Positions 29,253 through 38,103 of a DNA stretch of 64,000 nt are shown here, one piece after another. Position numbers and translations under genes: made by a program. Within the stretch, counting starts at the first letter, position 1. Every line of letters starts with the position of its first letter. A model generated the notes under the pieces. It did not search any database and was not told the origin of the DNA. It worked only from the letters and a program-made list of their open reading frames with translations. Source of the stretch: Brevundimonas diminuta 470-4 (lineage in GTDB: Bacteria; Pseudomonadota; Alphaproteobacteria; Caulobacterales; Caulobacteraceae); NCBI GenBank assembly GCA_000318405.1, contig KB291761.1:6062-70061 (forward strand). Direction: 5' to 3'.

Positions 29253-29621
29253 ATGAAGCGTCTGGCGTTCCTGATCCTCATGTTCGTCGCCGTTCCCGCG
29301 GCGGCGAGCGCTCAGACCTGGCCGGGCTGGCCCGGTCCGCCGCCGGCCGGATACGATCCCAACATCGCGCGCGCCGAACAGCATAATCAGGCGATGGAGC
29401 GACTGCGTCTTCAGGCCGACCAGCGCGAGGCCGACGCCGCCCGCATGAGGTTGCAGACGGACCGCACGGTTCGCCAGCTCGAAGCCGCACGCGCGCCCGC
29501 GCCCGCGGCGCCTCCTCCGACCCCCTATGCGCCGCGACCGACGCCTCTGCCCGCTCCCGTCGATCAGAATGCTCACGGCGTGGCCGAGATCGACGCCTGG
29601 CTGAATCGCCCACCTCACTGA
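29253..29621 (+). CDS. Small exported coiled-coil / proline-rich protein
   Basis: A 122-residue protein with a signal peptide (MKRLAFLILMFVAVPAAASAQ) and a Trp/Pro/Gly segment (TWPGWPGPPPAGYDP). A short polar helix follows, rich in Gln, Arg and Asp with heptad-like repeats, and then a Pro/Ala-rich tail. Not a family I recognise. The start at 29253 is set by the signal peptide. It lies between erpA and the metallopeptidase gene on the same strand. Confidence 0.6.
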   Translation: MKRLAFLILMFVAVPAAASAQTWPGWPGPPPAGYDPNIARAEQHNQAMERLRLQADQREADAARMRLQTDRTVRQLEAARAPAPAAPPPTPYAPRPTPLPAPVDQNAHGVAEIDAWLNRPPH

Positions 29622-29705
29622 GCCACAGCGTTACATTTGCATCTCTTCACCTGCCGCTGCGTTTCAGCCTAGCTTGGACACAGACAGCATAGCGGAGAGC
29701 AGCAG

Positions 29706-30557
29706 ATGCGTTGGCAGGGCGGACGGCGCGGCGGCGGGGTTGAGGATCGGCGCGGCATGGGCGGCGGCGCGGTCGCGGGCGGGGGCATCGGCGTGCTGGT
29801 GCTGGCGGCCATCGGCTATTTCGTCTTCGGCATCGACCCCAACACCACCCAGCAACTGGCCAGCCAGTTCGGCGGCGCCGGTCAGGCGGAACAGCAGGGC
29901 CAGATGGGCTCGCCCGAGGATCAGGACGGCCAGTTCGTGGAGGTTATCGGCTCCAACATCAACGACGTCTGGAAGACCAAGCTGAAGGGCTACACCGCGC
30001 CCACCACCGTCCTTTACGAACAGGGCACCCAGACGGGGTGCGGCTATGGCCAGGCGGCGATGGGGCCGTTCTACTGTCCGGCGGATCAGAAGGTCTATCT
30101 GGACCTCAGCTTCTGGCGCGAGATGGAGAGCAAGCTGGGCGCGTCCGGCGCCGACTTCGCCAAAGCCTATGTCATCGCCCATGAGTTCGGCCACCACGTC
30201 CAGACCCTGACCGGCGCCAGCCAGCAGGTGCAGCGCGCCCAGCAGTCGGCCCGTTCACAGGCCGAGGGCAACCGCTATTCCGTCGCCCTGGAGCTTCAGG
30301 CCGACTGCTACGCCGGCGTCTGGGCCAGCAACGCCGCCGCCGTGTCGAACGGTCAGGTGGCGCTGGAGCCGGGCGATCTGGAAGAAGGCATGAAAACGGC
30401 CCAGGCCATCGGCGACGACGCCCTGCAACGGCGCGGCGGCGGGCGCGTGTCGCCCGAGAGCTTCACCCACGGCTCCTCGGCCCAGCGGGTCGAGTGGCTG
30501 CAGCGCGGCTATCAGACCGGCGATCCGGCCGCCTGCGACACCTTCTCCCAGCTTTAA
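29706..30557 (+). CDS. Neutral zinc metallopeptidase, YpfJ family
   Basis: A 283-residue membrane-anchored zincin. A Gly-rich cytoplasmic N terminus precedes one membrane helix (residues about 25-43) and an extracytoplasmic protease domain. The zinc motif is HEFGHH at 159-164, with the third ligand Glu in LELQADCYAG near residue 202. This is the KPN_02809/YpfJ family of neutral metallopeptidases, whose natural substrates are unknown. AGCAGC without a strong ribosome site precedes the ATG. Confidence 0.88.
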   Translation: MRWQGGRRGGGVEDRRGMGGGAVAGGGIGVLVLAAIGYFVFGIDPNTTQQLASQFGGAGQAEQQGQMGSPEDQDGQFVEVIGSNINDVWKTKLKGYTAPTTVLYEQGTQTGCGYGQAAMGPFYCPADQKVYLDLSFWREMESKLGASGADFAKAYVIAHEFGHHVQTLTGASQQVQRAQQSARSQAEGNRYSVALELQADCYAGVWASNAAAVSNGQVALEPGDLEEGMKTAQAIGDDALQRRGGGRVSPESFTHGSSAQRVEWLQRGYQTGDPAACDTFSQL

Positions 30558-30567
30558 ACCGAGCGGA

Positions 30568-31869
30568 TTAGGCGGCCTTCGCGCGTTTCAATTGCGAGGG
30601 CCGTCCATAGGCGAACCAGCGCAGGGCCCACTCCAGCGGCCCCATGTTGAAGGCGCGCAGCCACAGGGCGCTGAACGTCATCTGAAACACCCAGATGCAG
30701 GCCGCGACGCCCCACAGGCCCCACCAGTCCAGCCTGCCCCACAGGTTCAGGCCATAGAACAACAGGGCCGCGATCGCCGACTGTCCCAGATAGTTGGTCA
30801 GGGCCATCCGCCCCAGATTGCGCAACGCCCGCCCGACGAACCCCAGGGCGTTCATCTTCCACAATGAGAGCAGCAGGCCGACGTGACCCAGGGTCATGGC
30901 GCATCGGCCCAGTTCATAGCTGCTCTGCGTCGCCCAGGACTCCGACGAAAACTGGCTCATCCACAGCACCACAGCCTGCCCGCCGTTGACCGCCAGCCCC
31001 ACGCCATAACCACAGGCCGTCAGCGCCAGATAAAAGCCAAGCGAACGCGCCCCGCCCAGCACGCCCAGCTTGAACAAGGCCATGCCCAACAGCATGAAGG
31101 CGACCGATTCAATGACCAGGGTGATGGTGTAGCTGGACGCCGCATAGTCCAGCCAGACCCGCACGCTCCACTTCAGCAGGCCCAAGACGCCGCCGGTGCG
31201 CACGGCGACCTCTTCGGCCACGGCATCGGGCGAAAGGCTCTGCGCCTCTTGGGCGCGGCTATGCGCCTTCAGGGCCTCGGCGTCTTCAGTCGACAGGGCC
31301 GCCCCCGCCTCCACCTGCATCGCCAGTTCGGCGCCGCGACGCGCTTCAATCGTCTGATAGGCGCCCACCGCGGCCGACTCAGCCGTCAACAGCAGTAGAA
31401 GCGCGGCCGACAGGGCGATCAGGGTGCGCGGCCGGGCCATGCGGAAAACGAACAGCAGAAATCCCGACAGGCCGTAGACATAGAGAATGTCCCCCGGAAA
31501 CAGCAGGGCCGTGGCGTTGAAGACGCCCAGCGCCAGCAGGGCGATGCAACGCCGGAAATAGACGTCCGCCGCCTGAATCGTCCCACGTCCGTCTTCGCCG
31601 CGCAGGGTGATCAGCAGCATTCCCGCGCCGAACAACAGGGTGAACAGCCCCCGCATCGACCCCTGCACGAACAGATGCTGGATGATCCACGCCGACCAGT
31701 CCGGATTGGCCAGCGTCGGCGGCAGGTCCGGATGATACTGGTCCCAGGCGCCGCCCATCATCATGATATTGACCAGCAGGATGCCGCACAGGGCGAAACC
31801 GCGCAGCAGATCCAGGCTTTCCAGCCTTTGACCCGGCGATACGGACATCATGGACGGCGAGGCGCTCAT
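30568..31869 (-). CDS. DUF418 polytopic membrane protein (YeiB-like)
   Basis: A 433-residue inner-membrane protein. About ten hydrophobic segments are visible. It opens with LESLDLLRGFALCGILLVN, the typical acyltransferase-3-like/DUF418 beginning, and closes with the DUF418 region (GRMALTNYLGQS...W.RAFNMGPLEWALRWFAYGR). The function is unproven; transport or acylation of surface molecules has been suggested for relatives. It converges with the metallopeptidase gene, 10 bp between ends. Confidence 0.87.
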   Translation of the reverse strand: MSASPSMMSVSPGQRLESLDLLRGFALCGILLVNIMMMGGAWDQYHPDLPPTLANPDWSAWIIQHLFVQGSMRGLFTLLFGAGMLLITLRGEDGRGTIQAADVYFRRCIALLALGVFNATALLFPGDILYVYGLSGFLLFVFRMARPRTLIALSAALLLLLTAESAAVGAYQTIEARRGAELAMQVEAGAALSTEDAEALKAHSRAQEAQSLSPDAVAEEVAVRTGGVLGLLKWSVRVWLDYAASSYTITLVIESVAFMLLGMALFKLGVLGGARSLGFYLALTACGYGVGLAVNGGQAVVLWMSQFSSESWATQSSYELGRCAMTLGHVGLLLSLWKMNALGFVGRALRNLGRMALTNYLGQSAIAALLFYGLNLWGRLDWWGLWGVAACIWVFQMTFSALWLRAFNMGPLEWALRWFAYGRPSQLKRAKAA

Positions 31870-31934
31870 GCGGGCCGCTTATCCCCCTTCAGGCCACGGA
31901 CGAAACGGATTCTGCCTGCGCAAACCCGTCAAAG

Positions 31935-32879
31935 CTAAACAATAGTCACATCCATCAACGGCGCGAGGTGCAGCTGTCCGTCGCCGAGGTTCAAAATAAT
32001 ATCACGCCCGGCGAACGCCTCCATGCCCAACAGGGCGTCCGGGTAGTTGGGCAGCGCGCGATCGGCGTAGACCGCCATCGTCACGTCGCGCCAGGTTTCC
32101 GACCCCAAAGCCACGCTCTTCGCCTCAATCAGACGCGCCCTGGCCACCCCGCCCAGGACGATGCTCGACCCTTCCCGTTCCGGGCGGCCGTCCAGCAGGC
32201 CCGCCGACTGCGCGACGCCTTCGCTCACAGCCAGAAGGGCGGAAGAGCCGGTGTCCAGCACGGCCTCAACCCTGACGCCCTCCACAACCGTATCGGCGAT
32301 CAGGGAGGTGCCCGCCCGCCGCACGGGCATGGCGCGATAGGCCGGCGACAGCTCCGTCTGCGCCTTGCGGAACAGCCGCAACCGCCGTCGGCGTAGGTCC
32401 ATCTCCAGCCCCGCCTGCATCAGCAGGTCCTGCCCCAGGATCAGCGGCGCCCCCAGCCCCTCCTCTTCCGACAGGGGGCCGAGGTCCAGAATTCCTGCAC
32501 GCAGGCGGTCGATGCGCGCCTCGCCGAACGTCAGGTCCAGCGTCACGCCTCGGCCCATCTGCGCGCGCCCATCCACCCCATAGGCGATCAGCGGCATGTC
32601 GAAGAAACGATCCAGCCCCAGCTCCGCCACCAGCCGCCGGTCGATCACCGAATACTGGGCGCCGCTGTCGATCAGCGCCGTCAGTTCGCGCCCCGCCAGC
32701 CGCACCGGCACGGTCGGCAACAGGGTCCGGGGCGCGACGAACTGAAGCCAGCCGCTGCTTCCGTCGGCGCCGAAGGTCACGCCGGGACGCCGCCACAGCA
32801 CATGATCCTTGAGCCACAATCCGCCGCCGACAGCAGCGGCGGCGGCTCCGGCGCGAATGAAAAGGGAGCGGCGGTTCAT
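31935..32879 (-). CDS. Two-lobed retropepsin-like aspartyl protease, exported
   Basis: A 314-residue protein with an N-terminal RR-containing hydrophobic leader (MNRRSLFIRAGAAAAAVGGG), possibly a Tat signal or anchor. Two half-domains each carry an active-site motif: DSGAQ at Asp71 and DTGSS at Asp209. Each half ends in an LGxD/LGME-type hydrophobic strand. Bacterial retropepsins usually have one motif and dimerise; here both halves are in one chain, as in pepsin-like enzymes. Probably periplasmic. Substrate unknown. Confidence 0.8.
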   Translation of the reverse strand: MNRRSLFIRAGAAAAAVGGGLWLKDHVLWRRPGVTFGADGSSGWLQFVAPRTLLPTVPVRLAGRELTALIDSGAQYSVIDRRLVAELGLDRFFDMPLIAYGVDGRAQMGRGVTLDLTFGEARIDRLRAGILDLGPLSEEEGLGAPLILGQDLLMQAGLEMDLRRRRLRLFRKAQTELSPAYRAMPVRRAGTSLIADTVVEGVRVEAVLDTGSSALLAVSEGVAQSAGLLDGRPEREGSSIVLGGVARARLIEAKSVALGSETWRDVTMAVYADRALPNYPDALLGMEAFAGRDIILNLGDGQLHLAPLMDVTIV

Positions 32880-33065
32880 CGGCCTGACATGAACCGGGCG
32901 CGGCCCCGACGCCAGCCCTTTTCGCTCGATACAGGCGTCGCGCCGGAGCCAGGCGCCTGATCGCCCGGTCGCAACCAGGTTGTTGCGTCATCTGGCGAAA
33001 TTTCCGTTGGAATACGCAAAATAATCATGACGAAACAGCCAACGACGGCTAGAAACAACCTCGAT

Positions 33066-34460
33066 ATGACGAATTCAGCTGATCGCAACATCTCAACGCG
33101 CGGCGACGCCGCTCCGACCCGTTTCTCGGACGCCCTGCTGCGCGGAATTGCGCCGGACGGCGGCCTCTACATGCCTCAAGCCTGGCCCGCCCTGCCGGTC
33201 GACGCCACCCTGCCGGGCCGCAGCTACGCCGAGATCGCCAAGGCGGCGATGGCGCCCTTCATCGGCGACGCCCTGCCCCCCGGGGCGCTGGACCGTGCGC
33301 TGGAGCGTCTGACCAAGGGCTTCGACCATCCGCTGGTGACGCCGCTGGTCGAGCTGGAGCCCGGTCTGTTCGTGCTCGAACTATTCCACGGCCCGACGGC
33401 GGCGTTCAAGGATCTGGCCATGCAGCTGGTCGCCGCCCTGTCGGACGAGGCCCTGGCCGCGACGGGCGAGACCCTGACCCTGCTGACCGCCACCAGCGGC
33501 GACACCGGCGCCGCCGCCGTGCGCGCCTTTGCGGGGGCCGAGCGCATCAAGCTAATCGTCCTGCACCCGCTGGACCGCGTCTCGCCGGTGCAGCGCAAGC
33601 AGATGACGACAGTCGAGGCCGACAACGTCCTGAACCTGGCCGTGCGCGGCGACTTCGATGACTGCCAGCGTCTGGTGAAGGGGCTGCTGGCCGAGGAATC
33701 CTTACGCGAACAGGGCCGCCTGTCCTCGGTCAACTCGATCAACTGGGGTCGTCTGGCGGGGCAGATTCCCTATTACGTCTCGGCCACGGCCCAGCTGGGT
33801 CAGGCGGCGACCTTCGTGGTGCCGACGGGCAATTTCGGCGACGCCTTCGCCGGGATCGCAGCGCGCAAGATGGGCCTGCCCGCCGCCGGCTTCGTCGCCG
33901 CCGTCAACCAGAACGACGCCCTGGCCCGCGCCATCAACGACGGCGTCTACGCCCGCCGCCCGGCAGTCGAAAGCGGCAGCGTGTCGATGGATGTGCAGGC
34001 GCCGTCCAACTTCGAGCGTCTGGTGTTCGAGGCTTCCGGCCGCGACGCCGAGGCCACCCGCGCCGTGTTCGAGACCTTTGCGCGCGAAGGGTCCGTCACC
34101 CTGCCCGCCGACCTGCTGACCGCCCTGCGCGCCGAGGTGTCGGCCGTCTCGGTCGACGAGGCGACGACCAAGGCCGAGATCACCCACGCCCACGCCGCCT
34201 GGGGCCGGGTCGTATGCCCGCACACGGCCGTGGCGCTGGCCGCCGCGCGCCGTCTGGACCGCAACGGCGCGCCGATCGTGGCCCTGTCCACCGCCCACCC
34301 GTCCAAGTTCGGCGGCTTCGTCTCGGACGTGATCGGCATCGAGCCGGAACCGGCCCCCGTCATCCGCGCCCTGGGCGACCGCCCCGAACGGCTGACGGTG
34401 ATCGAGAACACGCTCGAAGCAGCGCTGGCGGCGGTCAAGGGGTTTGCGAAGGCGGGCTGA
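33066..34460 (+). CDS. thrC: Threonine synthase
   Basis: A 464-residue PLP enzyme converting O-phosphohomoserine to threonine. The PLP lysine is in HGPTAAFKDLA, and TATSGDTGAAA and the VPTGNFGDAFAG phosphate-binding loop are present. The protein begins NISTRG, the usual family start. I use ATG at 33066; an in-frame ATG at 33027 would add 13 residues not seen in the family. It is separate from thrB, which is on the other strand. Confidence 0.94.
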   Translation: MTNSADRNISTRGDAAPTRFSDALLRGIAPDGGLYMPQAWPALPVDATLPGRSYAEIAKAAMAPFIGDALPPGALDRALERLTKGFDHPLVTPLVELEPGLFVLELFHGPTAAFKDLAMQLVAALSDEALAATGETLTLLTATSGDTGAAAVRAFAGAERIKLIVLHPLDRVSPVQRKQMTTVEADNVLNLAVRGDFDDCQRLVKGLLAEESLREQGRLSSVNSINWGRLAGQIPYYVSATAQLGQAATFVVPTGNFGDAFAGIAARKMGLPAAGFVAAVNQNDALARAINDGVYARRPAVESGSVSMDVQAPSNFERLVFEASGRDAEATRAVFETFAREGSVTLPADLLTALRAEVSAVSVDEATTKAEITHAHAAWGRVVCPHTAVALAAARRLDRNGAPIVALSTAHPSKFGGFVSDVIGIEPEPAPVIRALGDRPERLTVIENTLEAALAAVKGFAKAG

Positions 34461-34482
34461 GCCCGCCCTCAAAGGCGCGGGC

Positions 34483-34950
34483 TCAGCGGTCGCCGGTCGA
34501 GCGCATGATCGCGGCCCGCATCCCCTCGGCGTGCAGGGCGCCGGACGGGGCGATCTTGTCATTGGGCGTCTCGGCGGGGCCGGTGTTACGGGTCCGGTTC
34601 TCCGGAATGCCGTCGTGGGTTTGCTCGGCCTTGCGCGCGACAGCGGCTTTCAGATTGCGCGTGGCCGAGGTCGATGAGCGACGGCGCTTCTGTTCATCGG
34701 CCGCGCGCTGGATCGCCTCGGCCAGTTGGGCCTTCTTTTCACGCGCGCCCGTATCGATATTGGCCTGCCCCTCGCGGCTGGCCTTACGGGTGCGGGTGCG
34801 GATCATCCGCTGGGCGCGGTCGCGCCGCTCGCGCAGCCGTCGCAGAAGATCGGTCAGTTGGGCGTCGGTCAGGTGCGCCGCCGCACGGCTCATCTCCACC
34901 CACTCCGTCTCATTACGGTCCAGGGCGCGGTTCTTGTCGGCTGCGGTCAT
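34483..34950 (-). CDS. Highly charged cytoplasmic protein of unknown function
   Basis: A 155-residue protein without hydrophobic segments. It is Arg/Lys/Glu-rich and predicted mostly helical, with a LTDAQLTDLLRRLRERRDRAQR block and a second basic helix (EKKAQLAEAIQRAADEQKRRRS). GGAGGACAGC just before the ATG at 34950 is an excellent ribosome site and fixes the start. Composition suggests nucleic-acid or polyanion binding, but I recognise no family. It lies between convergent thrC and the thrB terminator. Confidence 0.6.
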   Translation of the reverse strand: MTAADKNRALDRNETEWVEMSRAAAHLTDAQLTDLLRRLRERRDRAQRMIRTRTRKASREGQANIDTGAREKKAQLAEAIQRAADEQKRRRSSTSATRNLKAAVARKAEQTHDGIPENRTRNTGPAETPNDKIAPSGALHAEGMRAAIMRSTGDR

Positions 34951-35044
34951 GCTGTCCTCCATTCTGAGATGTAGAGGGAGCGCATGGGCGGCCAAGCTTG
35001 TTCCCCGGTTGCGGCGCCTTGTCCCGTCGCACGGACAGGAATGG

Positions 35045-35082
35045 AAAAAAGGCGGCCCCTTCGCATGAAGAGGCCGCCTTGA
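35045..35082 (-). terminator. Terminator of the aspartokinase-thrB operon
   Basis: On the minus strand AAGGCGGCC pairs with GGCCGCCTT around a CTCTTCATGCGAAG region that is itself partly paired, followed by a run of T residues. It lies 12 bp after the thrB stop. Confidence 0.8.
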
Positions 35083-35093
35083 CCGCACAGGGT

Positions 35094-36071
35094 TCAGGCC
35101 GGTTCCGCCGCCTTCCAGTAACTAAGGCGCCGGAAGAAGGGCGCCGGGTCCTTGGGCGTGACCAGATTGGCCGGGTCGTGGAACAGGCGGTCGTGCAGGC
35201 GCGTCAGGGTGAAGCGCACCGCCGCCGCCGCACCCAGTTCCGGCAGGGCCTGACGCTCGGCATCCGACAGGGGCCGCACCGACTCATAGCCCTTCTGGAA
35301 GGCGCGCAGGGCCGACGGCATCGGCCGGCCCTCGGCGTCGAACCCCCAGGCGCTGAGCGCGATGGCCAGATCATAGGCCAGCACGTCGACGCAGGCGAAG
35401 TAGAAGTCGATCACCCCGCCCACATCCGTCGCTCCATGCTCGTTTACGGCGAACAGCACGTTGTCGGGGAAGTAGTCGGCATGGATCGGCCCGCGCGGCA
35501 AGGTCGATGCGCTCTGGGCCGGATCGCTCCACAGCCGGGACAGATCGGGCAGCAGGCGCTGTATCTGCTCCAGCATCCGGCGATCCTCGCCCACAGCGAC
35601 CGTATCGCAGCGCGCGGCCAGATCGCCCCAGGCGTGCGGCCCGACCGGGTTCTCGCGCACGCCGTCATAGTCGGCCGCATCCAGATGCAGCAGGGCCAGA
35701 ACCTGACCGGCGCGATACTGGTCCTTGTCCGTCGGCTGGCGCTTCCAGGCGCCCGGCGTCCATTCGACGATGGCGGCGGCGCGGTCGTTCAGGCGACCGA
35801 TCACCTGGCCGTGCAGATCCGCCACCGGCGCGGGCGTCGGAAAGCCCTGCGCCGCCAGCCGCCCGGTCAGACCCAGGCAAAACGGCAGGGCGGAAGCCTC
35901 GGTCCGCCCCTCGAACAGGGTCAGGACATAGGCGCCCGTGTCCGTCACCAGACGATAGTTGGTGTTCTCGACCCCCTCGGCGATCGGGGTCAGTTCAACC
36001 AGCCCGCCGAGAGGGTAACGCATGAGATAGTCGTCGGCCTGTTGCGGCGTGACGGGGGTGAAGACGGCCAT
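35094..36071 (-). CDS. thrB: Homoserine kinase (ThrB, APH fold)
   Basis: A 325-residue kinase of the aminoglycoside-phosphotransferase fold, phosphorylating homoserine for ThrC. It shows FTPVTPQQADDYLMRYPLG and EGVENTNYRL at the start, the catalytic-loop segment GPIHADYFPDNVLF, and the VIDFYFACVD metal site. I use the ATG at 36071, two bases after the fusion gene's stop. The reading frame continues upstream only as a shadow. Operon: fusion kinase/dehydrogenase then thrB. Confidence 0.95.
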   Translation of the reverse strand: MAVFTPVTPQQADDYLMRYPLGGLVELTPIAEGVENTNYRLVTDTGAYVLTLFEGRTEASALPFCLGLTGRLAAQGFPTPAPVADLHGQVIGRLNDRAAAIVEWTPGAWKRQPTDKDQYRAGQVLALLHLDAADYDGVRENPVGPHAWGDLAARCDTVAVGEDRRMLEQIQRLLPDLSRLWSDPAQSASTLPRGPIHADYFPDNVLFAVNEHGATDVGGVIDFYFACVDVLAYDLAIALSAWGFDAEGRPMPSALRAFQKGYESVRPLSDAERQALPELGAAAAVRFTLTRLHDRLFHDPANLVTPKDPAPFFRRLSYWKAAEPA

Positions 36072-36073
36072 GA

Positions 36074-37810
36074 CTAGACAAGCTCCGCAGCGGCGCGCCG
36101 GGCGCGCATGACGTCGGCCACATCGGCCAGCACGCTCTCGGTCGTGGCCCAGCGCCCGGCGCCGCGCCCTTTGCACGTCCACACCCGACCGTCCTGGCCA
36201 TAGACCTTCAAGGCGTTGCGCTCTCCGTTCAGCGACAGGAAGAGCGCGTCCTGAAGTTCGCCGTCAAGACGGACATAGGCGTCCAATTCGCCGTCGCGAT
36301 CGAAACAGGCGCCGATCTGGCGCACAGGCGCATCGCCCAGCGGGGTTTCAGCGGCCAGCACGTCGCGCGGCAGGGCCTCGGGCGAACGGCCGAAAGCCTC
36401 GAACGACAGCAGTTTGACCTTGGCCTCGGCGTCGAAACCCTCCAGGTCCGAGGACGGATCCTCCTCGGCGAAACCGGCAGCGCGGGCGTCGGCCAGGGCG
36501 TCGGAGAAGGTCGCCCCCTCGCCCAGACGCTGCAGCATGAAGTTGACCGTGCCGTTCAGCACCGCCTCGAAACCGACCACAGGCCCGGCGGCGCGCGCGG
36601 CGCGCAGGGTCTCGATCATCGGCGAGCCGCCGCCGACCGAGGCCGACCAGGCGACGCGACAGCCGTTGGCGTCGGCGAGGGCCTGAAGGCCCTGCGGATT
36701 GCGGGCCACCGCCTGCTTGTTGGCGCTGACCACGTCGCAGCCCGCTTCCAGCGCGCGACGGATCAGGGCGTGGCCCGCCTCGCCTTCGGACAGGGCTTCC
36801 AGCAACAGGTCGGGTTTCTTGGCCAGCAGGGCGTCGACGTCGTTGGTGAACAGTTCGGCCGGGGCGGCGACGTCGCGCGGCTTCTTGGGATCGCGGACCA
36901 GAACGCCGACGACTTCAAAACGGCTGTCGGGCAGAAGGCGGCTGAGCAGGCCGCCGCCAACGACCCCGCATCCGGCCACGGCGACCTTCAGCGGCGCCGT
37001 GGCCTGCACCGGTCCCGGAGGGGCGCCGCGATCGCCGACCACCGTGCCCTCGGCGCGGCCCAGGGCGGCCACTTCGATCTCGACCGCGCGGGCCTGGGCC
37101 AGGTCGATGGCGTCATGCTGGACCAGGGCCCCGCCCACCTGGCGCGCCGTCTCCCACGAGGCGCGACGATAGCGCAGGGGCGTCCCCGCGCTGACGGCCG
37201 GATCGCGGTCGTAGAGGCCGTCCACATCCTTGACCAGACGCACGCGGTCCAGTCCCAGTTCGGCCGCCAGAACCACCGCCGTCAGGTCCGATCCGCCCCG
37301 GCCCAGCAGGGCGACGCGGCCGTTGGGCCGGACCGCGCCGAAGCCAGGCACGACCACCACCTCATGCGCCTCCAGAGCGCGTTGCAGTTGGTCGCCCTTG
37401 AGGCAGACCGGGCGGGCGTGCTGGCTGGGCCCTTCGGCGACGATGCCCAGTTCGCGCACCGACAGGCCGATAGCGTCCAGCCCGACCCGATCGCAGGCGA
37501 CGGCGACCAGAGCCGCGGCCTTTTCCTCGCCCAGCACGACATAGGCGGGCAGAAGCTCGTTCTCGTGGTCGAGGCCCAGGCTGCGCGCCTCGGACAGCAG
37601 CTTGTCGGTCTGGCCGGCCAGGGCTGAGACGACGGCGACCACCTTACGGCCGGCGCGGACGTGGCTGTAGATTTCGCTGGCGACGGCCGGGGCCTGAGAA
37701 GCGTCGCGCAGGACGGACGAACCGAACTTCAGCACCACCACTTGGGCGGCGGGAACGAGAGCTTCGACCGGTTTGGACTGATCGGCGACGAGGGCGAGAG
37801 AGGCGGACAT
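36074..37810 (-). CDS. Compact aspartokinase-homoserine dehydrogenase fusion without ACT domains
   Basis: A 578-residue bifunctional enzyme. The amino-acid-kinase half (about 24-260) has KFGSS at 28, VSALAGQTDKL, GRGGSD at 170 and KDVDGLY at 194, all aspartokinase motifs. The dehydrogenase half (about 273-578) has the Rossmann GCGVVGGG at 280, ANKQA with Lys365, SVGGGSP, LNGTVNF, and the Asp460/Lys464 catalytic pair. E. coli ThrA has about 820 residues because two ACT domains lie between the halves. Here only a short linker does, and no ACT domain follows the dehydrogenase. Allosteric threonine control is therefore not expected. An attenuator upstream may supply control. Confidence 0.88.
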   Translation of the reverse strand: MSASLALVADQSKPVEALVPAAQVVVLKFGSSVLRDASQAPAVASEIYSHVRAGRKVVAVVSALAGQTDKLLSEARSLGLDHENELLPAYVVLGEEKAAALVAVACDRVGLDAIGLSVRELGIVAEGPSQHARPVCLKGDQLQRALEAHEVVVVPGFGAVRPNGRVALLGRGGSDLTAVVLAAELGLDRVRLVKDVDGLYDRDPAVSAGTPLRYRRASWETARQVGGALVQHDAIDLAQARAVEIEVAALGRAEGTVVGDRGAPPGPVQATAPLKVAVAGCGVVGGGLLSRLLPDSRFEVVGVLVRDPKKPRDVAAPAELFTNDVDALLAKKPDLLLEALSEGEAGHALIRRALEAGCDVVSANKQAVARNPQGLQALADANGCRVAWSASVGGGSPMIETLRAARAAGPVVGFEAVLNGTVNFMLQRLGEGATFSDALADARAAGFAEEDPSSDLEGFDAEAKVKLLSFEAFGRSPEALPRDVLAAETPLGDAPVRQIGACFDRDGELDAYVRLDGELQDALFLSLNGERNALKVYGQDGRVWTCKGRGAGRWATTESVLADVADVMRARRAAAELV

Positions 37811-37882
37811 GGACGTTTCCTGAAGGCTGGGTCTGGGAGGATTTCTAGAGAGGTCGGCGGGGTCTGGAGGTGGATTTGAGGC

Positions 37883-37914
37883 AATAAAAAACCCGCCCGG
37901 GGGTCCGGGCGGGT
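37883..37914 (-). terminator. Attenuator terminator ahead of the aspartokinase-homoserine dehydrogenase gene
   Basis: On the minus strand ACCCGCCCGG (37914-37905) pairs with CCGGGCGGGT (37900-37891), followed by TTTTTTATT. It lies 36 bp after the leader-peptide stop and 72 bp before the structural gene. No minus-strand gene lies upstream that it could end. Its 5' arm can pair instead with CGGGCGGGG at 37968-37960, giving an antiterminator. Confidence 0.85.
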
Positions 37915-37950
37915 GATCGGTTTTCTGCGTCTCGCCCTAAACGGCGCGCA

Positions 37951-38052
37951 TCATCCGGTCCCCGCCCGCAAGGGCATGGTGGTGGTACCGGTGGCGGTAA
38001 TCATGGACGCGAAGAGACCCGTCGCCGATGCGGCGATCATGGTCGTCTTCAT
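37951..38052 (-). CDS. Threonine-rich leader peptide of the thr attenuator
   Basis: A 33-codon ORF from ATG at 38052 to TGA at 37951. The peptide reads MKTTMIAASATGLFASMITA, then TGTTTMPLRAGTG. Nine of 33 codons are Thr, clustered near residues 19-25 (ITATGTTT), with two Ile and four Met. It precedes the aspartokinase-homoserine dehydrogenase gene and a terminator. Ribosome stalling at uncharged Thr codons would leave codons 29-31 free to pair with the terminator arm. It works like E. coli thrL, but the sequence is unrelated. No strong ribosome site is visible. Confidence 0.85.
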   Translation of the reverse strand: MKTTMIAASATGLFASMITATGTTTMPLRAGTG

Positions 38053-38103
38053 GGTGGCGAGGCGGTAAGGCACAGGCGGCGTCCGGTTGAAAATCGTGCC
38101 TTA

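Noticed and set aside
34461-34482. GCGGGCTGAGCCCGC hairpin after thrC as a terminator
   Set aside because: A short stem spanning the stop codon with no T-run; too weak to call.
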